Assembly: GCA_900768125.1 (NCBI GenBank)
Contig: CAAGBS010000039.1
Span: forward strand, 1 to 11,431
Origin: Oscillospiraceae bacterium
GTDB lineage: Bacteria; Bacillota; Clostridia; Oscillospirales; Ruminococcaceae
Direction of reading: 5' to 3'
Length of the DNA stretch: 11,431 nucleotides
In this document: positions 6,864 through 11,431 of the stretch, piece after piece
How the letters are laid out: each line of letters starts with the position of its first letter
Numbering within the stretch: the first letter of the stretch is position 1
Made by a program: the position numbers and the translations under genes
Notes under the pieces: generated by a model
Databases searched by the model: none
What the model was told of the DNA's origin: nothing
The model's input: the letters and a program-made list of their open reading frames with translations, nothing else

Positions 6864-8267
6864 ATGAATATTCAATACATGGGTCTGGACGATATAAACG
6901 GCCCGCTGATAGCCCTGGAGGGAGTTAAGGGCGCAGCCTATGACGAGATAGCGACTATCCGCCTTGAAGACGGCACCGAGCGCACCGGACGCGTAGTCCA
7001 GATGGAGGGCGACCGGGTGATACTGCAGGTCTTCGAGGGCACTAAGGGCATTTCGCTGACCAACACCCGCACAGTCTTCACCGGCAGACCGATGGAGCTG
7101 CCGCTTGCGCCGGAGATACTCGGCAGAGTGTTCAGCGGCGGCGGAAAGCCAGTGGACGGCCTCGGAGCGGTCTTCCCGGAAAAATACGCCGACGTGAACG
7201 GTCAGGCGCTGAATCCGGTAGCGCGGCAGTACCCGAGAAACTATATCCACACCGGGATATCCTCGATAGACGCGCTGATGACCCTTATCCGCGGTCAGAA
7301 GCTGCCGATATTCTCGGGCTCGGGACTTTCGCACAACAAGCTTGCCGTGCAGATAGTAAAGCAGGCGAAAATTGCCGACGGCGGCGATAACAACTTTGCG
7401 GTGGTTTTCGCCGCGATGGGCGTGCAGAACGACGTTGCAGACTACTTCCGCCGCAGCTTCGAGGAAAACGGCGCCGCTGAGCGCGTGGTGATGTTCCTGA
7501 ACCTCGCCGGCGACCCGATAATCGAAAGACTGCTGACCCCGCTCTGCGCGCTGACCGCAGCGGAGTACCTCGCGTATGAGAAGAACATGCACATTCTGGT
7601 CATCATGACCGACATGACCGCATACGCCGAGGCGCTGCGCGAGTTTTCGTCCTCAAAGGGCGAGATACCCGGCAGAAAGGGCTATCCGGGGTATCTTTAC
7701 TCCAACCTTGCCGCGCTGTACGAGCGTGCGGGGGTTATCCAGGGAAGCACAGGCTCGGTCACGCAGATACCGATACTGACCATGCCGAACGACGATATCA
7801 CCCACCCTATCCCCGACCTCACCGCGTATATCACCGAGGGGCAGATAGTGTTCGACCGCGAGCTGGAGCAGAAAGGCGTTTACCCCGCGCTTTCCGTGCT
7901 GCTGTCGCTGTCCCGTCTGATGAAGGACGGCATAGGCGAGGGCTGCACCCGCGCCGACCATTCCGCAGTCGCGAACCAGCTTTTTGCAGCCTATGCGAAG
8001 GTGCAGGACGCGCGGTCGCTCGCTTCGGTCATCGGCGAGGACGAACTTTCGGATTCCGACCGCGCCTATATGCGGTTCGGGCGGCTGTTCGAGAACCATT
8101 TCCTTAACCAGGGCTTTGACGAGGACCGCAGCATGGACGAGACGCTAGACCTCGGCTGGGATCTGCTGTGTTCGCTTCCGCGCGGAGAACTCGACCGAAT
8201 GGACGACAAGCTGCTCGATGAGAACTACGACCCGGCTCGCGCGGCTAAATTCAGCGGGGAAGAATGA
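6864..8267 (+). CDS. ntpB: V/A-type ATPase regulatory (non-catalytic) subunit B
   Basis: This 467-residue protein alternates with subunit A in the head. It has the family's barrel domain (1-75), a nucleotide-binding-like domain, and a helical C-terminal domain (from about 370). As expected for B, the P-loop is degenerate (SGSGLSHN, 151-158) and lacks the GKT lysine, so it does not hydrolyse ATP itself. It supplies the arginine finger to the neighbouring A site: R351 in LSLSRLMKDGIG. The MTDMTAYAEALREFSSSKGEIPGRKGYPGYLYSNLA region (248-283, key residues D250, E256, R259, P275) is typical. Length is normal (E. hirae NtpB is about 458). The ATG at 6864 has AAAAGGAG (6849-6856) with seven bases of spacing, and lies 23 nt after subunit A. 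Confidence 0.97.
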   Translation: MNIQYMGLDDINGPLIALEGVKGAAYDEIATIRLEDGTERTGRVVQMEGDRVILQVFEGTKGISLTNTRTVFTGRPMELPLAPEILGRVFSGGGKPVDGLGAVFPEKYADVNGQALNPVARQYPRNYIHTGISSIDALMTLIRGQKLPIFSGSGLSHNKLAVQIVKQAKIADGGDNNFAVVFAAMGVQNDVADYFRRSFEENGAAERVVMFLNLAGDPIIERLLTPLCALTAAEYLAYEKNMHILVIMTDMTAYAEALREFSSSKGEIPGRKGYPGYLYSNLAALYERAGVIQGSTGSVTQIPILTMPNDDITHPIPDLTAYITEGQIVFDRELEQKGVYPALSVLLSLSRLMKDGIGEGCTRADHSAVANQLFAAYAKVQDARSLASVIGEDELSDSDRAYMRFGRLFENHFLNQGFDEDRSMDETLDLGWDLLCSLPRGELDRMDDKLLDENYDPARAAKFSGEE

Positions 8268-8285
8268 TATCCGGGGGGTGACTGA

Positions 8286-8906
8286 ATGGCAGAGCAGATA
8301 TTCCCGACCAAGGGAAATCTGATAAAGGCGAAGCGCTCGCTGAGGCAGGCGCAGCTGGGCTATGAACTTATGGACAGGAAGCGCAGCATTCTTATCCGCG
8401 AGATGGTCAGCCTGACGGACGAGGCGCGGGAGCTTCGCGGAACGATAGACGAGACCTACCGAACGGCGTACAATGCGCTTCAGCGCGCGAATATCTCGAT
8501 GGGAGTCATCAGCGATATTGCGAAGATGATACCGGTGGACGATTCGGTGCAGATGAGTTCGCGTAGCGTGATGGGCGTGGAACTGCCGGAGCTTTCCTCG
8601 CAGGAGCGCGCTAAGGGGGATATTCCCTATTGTATGTCGTTCACAAATTCCAGCTTTGACGAGGCGTACCTGTGCTTCAACCGCGCGCGGGAGATAACGG
8701 TGCAGTTAGCCGAGACGGAGAACAGCATATACAGGCTGGCGGTGTCGATAAAGAAGACCCAGAAGCGGGCGAACGCACTGAAGAATATCATGATACCGAG
8801 GTTCCGGGAGATGGTGCATTTCATCTCAAATGCGCTGGAGGAAAAGGAGCGCGAGGAGTTTTCAAGGCAGAAAGTCATCAAGAATGCGAAGATGAAGAAG
8901 CAGTGA
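8286..8906 (+). CDS. ntpD: V/A-type ATPase subunit D (central rotor shaft)
   Basis: The 206-residue protein is the long two-helix shaft that turns inside the A3B3 head, like gamma in F-type enzymes. The N-terminal helix begins with the family signature (PTKGNL at 7-12, then DRKRSIL at 30-36). A short middle domain with a hairpin spans about 88-125. The C-terminal helix carries KRANALKNIMIPRF (160-173), equivalent to the usual RRVNALE-V-IP motif, and ends in a basic, charged tail. Length is normal (about 205-220). The ATG at 8286 has a G-rich site (GGGGGGTG, 8273-8280), five bases away. It is the last gene of the operon; no NtpJ-type potassium transporter follows as in E. hirae. Confidence 0.96.
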   Translation: MAEQIFPTKGNLIKAKRSLRQAQLGYELMDRKRSILIREMVSLTDEARELRGTIDETYRTAYNALQRANISMGVISDIAKMIPVDDSVQMSSRSVMGVELPELSSQERAKGDIPYCMSFTNSSFDEAYLCFNRAREITVQLAETENSIYRLAVSIKKTQKRANALKNIMIPRFREMVHFISNALEEKEREEFSRQKVIKNAKMKKQ

Positions 8907-8986
8907 ATAAAACTTGGGTTTATCGCACCACCCTAGATTCTAGTGCGCTCCGCGCGTTAGAATTATACAATTGTGGATTATCGTAG

Positions 8987-9006
8987 GGGAGGGGCTTGCC
9001 CCTCCC
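8987..9006. repeat. Strong G+C-rich hairpin, possible end structure of the ATPase operon
   Basis: A perfect 9-bp stem (GGGAGGGGC / GCCCCTCCC) with a two-base TT core lies about 80 nt after the stop of subunit D and abuts the first 68-bp repeat. No run of T follows, so it is not a standard intrinsic terminator; it may protect the 3' end of the operon transcript or just be part of the repeat element. The stretch 8907-8986 contains CTAGATTCTAG (8933-8943) between CGCAC and GTGCG arms, a weak hairpin. No better terminator for the operon is visible. Confidence 0.5.
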
Positions 9007-9202
9007 GCCCTTGAATGCGCAGCGTCCATGCTGCGCTCTGGGGCGTGGGGGCAAACGTCCTGTTTGCCCCTCCCGCCCTTGAATGCGCAGCGTCCATGCT
9101 GTGCTCTGGGGCGTGGGGGCAAACGTCCTGTTTTCCCCTCCCGCCCTTGAATGCGCAGCGTCCATGCTGCGCTCTGGGGCGTGCGGGCAAACGTCCTGTT
9201 TG
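8999..9202. repeat. Three tandem copies of a 68-bp unit with two hairpins each
   Basis: Copies are at 8999-9066, 9067-9134 and 9135-9202, all exactly 68 bp. Copy 1 equals the consensus; copy 2 differs at two bases (9102 C to T, 9134 G to T); copy 3 differs at one (9184 G to C). A fourth copy breaks off after about seven bases (9203-9209). Each unit contains a 7-bp stem (GCGCAGC/GCTGCGC, loop GTCCAT) and a stem of up to 9 bp (GGGGCAAAC/GTTTGCCCC, loop GTCCT) that spans the junction to the next copy. The unit length is not a multiple of three. Near identity means recent duplication, so copy number may vary between strains. There are no spacers, so it is not a CRISPR array. Confidence 0.93.
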
Positions 9203-9279
9203 CCCCTCACGCTTGCCTCTTTCGGGATTCAAACCATGGCAGTAGTTCTGTCTGATATTGTGAAAATTTTAAAAAACTC

Positions 9280-9308
9280 TTGATTTTGAGAAAAAAATTT
9301 AGTATAAT
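9280..9308 (+). promoter_or_regulatory. Predicted sigma-A promoter of fucI
   Basis: A -35 box TTGATT (9280-9285) and a perfect -10 box TATAAT (9303-9308) are 17 nt apart, preceded by an A/T-rich stretch that could serve as an UP element (9261-9279). The expected transcript start is near 9315. The -10 box lies within an inverted repeat, GTATA-N4-TATAC (9302-9315), which may be chance in AT-rich DNA. Confidence 0.8.
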
Positions 9309-9322
9309 TGTATACGAAGATG

Positions 9323-9336
9323 TGTAAACGTTTCAG
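9323..9336. promoter_or_regulatory. Candidate LacI-family or CcpA-type operator upstream of fucI
   Basis: TGTAAACGTTTCAG contains the CG-centred palindrome AAACGTTT and is close to TGTAAACGTTTACA, the form often bound by LacI-family sugar regulators, and to the CcpA (cre) pattern. It is just downstream of the predicted transcript start, where a bound protein would block RNA polymerase. A second, weaker CG-centred palindrome (TTCAGCGCTTAA, 9332-9343) overlaps it. The regulator is not in the window. Confidence 0.5.
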
Positions 9337-9371
9337 CGCTTAACAGATTACGTCAGAAAGGAACTATATTT

Positions 9372-11156
9372 ATGTTATCCAAAATAGGTATCAGACCCGT
9401 CATTGATGGCAGACAGTTCGGTATCCGCGAGAGCCTCGAAGTTCAGACCATGAACATGGCTAAGGCTGCGGCAGAACTCATCACCAGCAAGGTGCGCCAC
9501 GCCAGCGGCGAGCCGATGGAATGCGTCATCGCCGACACCACCATCGGAGGTATCGCGGAGAGCGCAGCCTGCGCCGATAAGTTCGCGACTGAAAACATCG
9601 TCGCTACCCTAACTGTCACCCCGTGCTGGTGCTATGTCACCCAGGTCATCGACGAGAATCCCAGCACAATCAAGGCGGTCTGGGGCTTCAACGGCACTGA
9701 GCGCCCCGGCGCAGTGTTCCTCGCGGCGGCAAATTCCGCCTACGCGCAGATAGGAATGCCCTGCTTCTCCATCTACGGCCACGATGTAAAGGACGCAGAC
9801 GATACCGTTATCCCCGCCGATGTAGAAGAAAAGATCCTCCGCTTCGCACGCTGTGCAGCCGCAGTCGGCGATATGAAGAACAAGAGTTACGTCAATATCG
9901 GCTCCCAGGCGATGGGTATTGCCGGCGCTTACTGCAACGAGGAGTTTTTCCGTGACTACCTCGGTATCCACCCCGAGTGGGTAGACATGACCGAGATAAT
10001 CCGCCGCGAAAAGCTCGGCATCTATGACGAAGCTGAATACAATAAGGCTCTCGCGTGGATAAAGGAAAAGTGCCCCGAGGGCGTTGACATCAACCCCACG
10101 CCCGGCATGACATACATGCGCCCCGTCCTTTCCTCAAAGGAAAAGGAGGAAAACTGGGAGTTCATCGCGAAGATGACCTGCATTATCCGCGATATACTTA
10201 AAGGCAACCCGAAGCTTGCAGAAATGGGCTGGCTGGAGGAAGCAAAGGGCAGAAATGCAGTTCTCGGCGGCTTCCAGGGGCAGAGAATGTGGACTGACTT
10301 CATGCCCAACGCCGATTTCACCGAAGCTATCCTCAATACCACGTTCGACTGGAACGGCGCCCGCGAGCCTATCCCGTTCGCGACTGAAAACGACACTCTC
10401 AACGGAACTACCCTGATGTTCCTGCACCTGCTGACCGGACGTGCTGCGGTCTTCGCGGACGTGCGCACCTACTGGTCGCCGGATTCCGTGAAGCGCGTTA
10501 CCGGCTGGACTCCGGACGGCAAGGCGGCAAACGGATTCATACACCTGATAAATTCCGGCGCGGCGGCGCTTGACGGCACGGGCGCAGTCAAGGACGAGAA
10601 CGGCGAGAGCGTGATGAAGCCCTGGTGGGACATGACCGAAAAGGATATCGACGCATGCCTCAAGGCGACTACATGGCCGTGCGCTAACCTCGGCTATTTC
10701 CGCGGCGGCGGATTCTCCTCCAGCTACTCCACGCAGGGAGTTATGCCCTGCACGTTCGCCCGCGTGAACTACGTCAAGCACCTCGGTCCGACTATCCAGA
10801 TTATCGAGGGCTACACCGTGGAGCTTCCCGAGGACGTCAACAAGACCCTCCTCGGCAGGACCGACCCCACATGGCCGTCCACATGGTTCGCTCCCATCAC
10901 CGTTCCGGATAAGGTCGCGGTATCCGATGTGTACAACGTCATGGCGAACTGGGGTGCTAATCACGGCTGCTTTGTATACGGTCACATCGGCGAGGATCTC
11001 GTTACGCTCGCGAGCATGCTGAGAATACCGGTATCGCTGCATAACCTGTCCGATGAGCGGCTGTTCCGTCCGCATGCATGGAGCGCATTCGGCACCGCTG
11101 ACCTCGAGGGCGCAGATTACAGAGCCTGCGCCGCTTACGGAAGCCTTTACAAATAA
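9372..11156 (+). CDS. fucI: L-fucose isomerase
   Basis: This 594-residue cytoplasmic enzyme converts L-fucose to L-fuculose (and usually D-arabinose to D-ribulose), the first step of the fucose route to lactaldehyde and dihydroxyacetone phosphate. It closely resembles E. coli FucI (591 residues) along its whole length, beginning KIGIRPVIDGR and ending DYRACAAYGSLYK. The Mn2+-binding and catalytic residues are present: E339 (in FATENDTLNG), D363 (in VFADVRTYW) and H531 (in NWGANHG). Other hallmarks are TVTPCWCY (81-88), WGFNGTERPGA (104-114), YGHDVKDADDT (135-145) and YFRGGG (442-447). The ATG at 9372 follows AGAAAGGA (9355-9362) at nine bases and aligns with the family start. It has its own promoter, operator-like site and 3' hairpin, and no fuculokinase, aldolase or transporter beside it. 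Confidence 0.97.
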   Translation: MLSKIGIRPVIDGRQFGIRESLEVQTMNMAKAAAELITSKVRHASGEPMECVIADTTIGGIAESAACADKFATENIVATLTVTPCWCYVTQVIDENPSTIKAVWGFNGTERPGAVFLAAANSAYAQIGMPCFSIYGHDVKDADDTVIPADVEEKILRFARCAAAVGDMKNKSYVNIGSQAMGIAGAYCNEEFFRDYLGIHPEWVDMTEIIRREKLGIYDEAEYNKALAWIKEKCPEGVDINPTPGMTYMRPVLSSKEKEENWEFIAKMTCIIRDILKGNPKLAEMGWLEEAKGRNAVLGGFQGQRMWTDFMPNADFTEAILNTTFDWNGAREPIPFATENDTLNGTTLMFLHLLTGRAAVFADVRTYWSPDSVKRVTGWTPDGKAANGFIHLINSGAAALDGTGAVKDENGESVMKPWWDMTEKDIDACLKATTWPCANLGYFRGGGFSSSYSTQGVMPCTFARVNYVKHLGPTIQIIEGYTVELPEDVNKTLLGRTDPTWPSTWFAPITVPDKVAVSDVYNVMANWGANHGCFVYGHIGEDLVTLASMLRIPVSLHNLSDERLFRPHAWSAFGTADLEGADYRACAAYGSLYK

Positions 11157-11175
11157 TTATTGATTGAACAGCAAA

Positions 11176-11209
11176 AAAGCAGGTAAGGGGGAACTCCTTT
11201 ACCTGCTTT
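11176..11209 (+). terminator. Probable transcription terminator hairpin of fucI
   Basis: An 11-bp perfect stem (AAAGCAGGTAA at 11176-11186, TTACCTGCTTT at 11199-11209) encloses a 12-base G-rich loop, 19 nt after the fucI stop. Further pairing of loop G and C is possible. The following bases (CTGCTTGT) are T-rich but not a clean T run; the preceding run of A suggests it could work in both directions. Confidence 0.7.
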
Positions 11210-11252
11210 CTGCTTGTCGAAAAAGTCAAAACAGCAGTAATTTGATAAAGAC

Positions 11253-11284
11253 TATGGGGGGAAAACTCTTGTTTTCCCCCCATA
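11253..11284. repeat. Perfect 14-bp hairpin downstream of fucI
   Basis: The arms 11253-11266 (TATGGGGGGAAAAC) and 11271-11284 are exact reverse complements around a TCTT loop. It resembles the second hairpin of the 68-bp unit (G-run, AAAC, short loop with TC, GTTT, C-run) and is followed by CCCCCTTTAGCGC, as at the window's left edge. Not a terminator on either strand by T-run criteria. Confidence 0.85.
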
Positions 11285-11312
11285 CCCCCTTTAGCGCCTT
11301 TGAAGCGTAAAG

Positions 11313-11396
11313 CCGCACTATCGTGCGGAGTGGCGGGGGCTTTGGTCTTTCGGTCAACCCCTCCGGCGCTTCGCGCCACCTCCCCCACTGGGGGAG
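11313..11396. repeat. Palindrome-rich intergenic repeat at the right edge
   Basis: Three more perfect stems occur here: CCGCAC/GTGCGG with loop TATC (11313-11328), GGCGC/GCGCC with loop TTC (11365-11377), and CTCCCCC/GGGGGAG with loop ACT (11380-11396). The arrangement of CCCCTCC, a variable GC hairpin, then CACCTCCCCC resembles, from memory, a repeat widespread between genes of gut Clostridia. No gene is visible from 11157 to 11431. The window ends within CTTTTGTGACAAAAG (11417-11431), a palindrome around a single G that could belong to the next gene's control region. Confidence 0.65.
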
Positions 11397-11431
11397 ACAC
11401 CCCACACCCCCACTTCCTTTTGTGACAAAAG

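Noticed and set aside
8672..8986. Plus-strand open frame overlapping the end of subunit D
   Set aside because: It is in a different frame over a clear subunit D sequence and runs into non-coding DNA.
8999..9202. CRISPR array
   Set aside because: The repeats are contiguous 68-bp units with no unique spacers between them and no cas genes nearby.
8920..9283. Several short open frames on both strands over the 68-bp repeats, encoding repeated peptides
   Set aside because: The 68-bp unit is not a multiple of three, so the peptide frames change between copies; there is no ribosome binding site and the hairpins explain the sequence better.
11002..11400. Minus-strand open frame of 132 codons covering the right intergenic region
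   Set aside because: It runs over the fucI end, its terminator and several palindromes; such frames across GC-rich repeats are a common source of false hypothetical proteins.

Overview
The window is an ordinary chromosomal segment from a Gram-positive anaerobe of the Clostridia, most likely a gut or rumen Oscillospiraceae/Ruminococcus-type bacterium. This placement is an inference from four things: a V/A-type ATPase instead of an F-type one; GC-rich coding DNA with frequent ATA isoleucine codons; strong AAAGGAG-type ribosome binding sites; and GC-rich palindromic repeats between genes. The genus cannot be read from the sequence.

Layout. Positions 1-344 are non-coding: a run of four hairpins (39-113), an unremarkable stretch, then a good sigma-A-type promoter (255-283). 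Positions 345-8906 are one nine-gene, same-strand operon for a complete V/A-type (vacuolar/archaeal-type) H+ or Na+ ATPase in the order G/H-C-I-K-F-E-A-B-D. Gaps between genes are 1 to 29 nt. Positions 8907-9371 are non-coding: a strong hairpin, three near-identical 68-bp tandem repeats, then a promoter, an operator-like palindrome and a ribosome binding site for the next gene. Positions 9372-11156 encode L-fucose isomerase (FucI), which looks like a single-gene transcript ending at a hairpin at 11176-11209. Positions 11157-11431 are non-coding and rich in perfect palindromes.

How the genes work together. Subunits A3B3 form the catalytic head, D and F the central rotor, C the socket that joins rotor and membrane ring, K the ion-carrying ring, I the membrane stator with the ion half-channels, and E plus G/H the peripheral stalks. 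All subunits needed for a working enzyme are present once and look intact. FucI is functionally unrelated; it opens L-fucose catabolism and fits a bacterium that meets host mucin or other fucosylated glycans.

I found no defence system, mobile element or clearly new multi-gene system. The most interesting points are the unusual N-terminal half of subunit K, which contains a signal-peptide-like segment ahead of a single c-type hairpin; the 68-bp tandem repeat whose two different stems carry nearly the same loop; and the palindromic repeat family that borders every gene block here.
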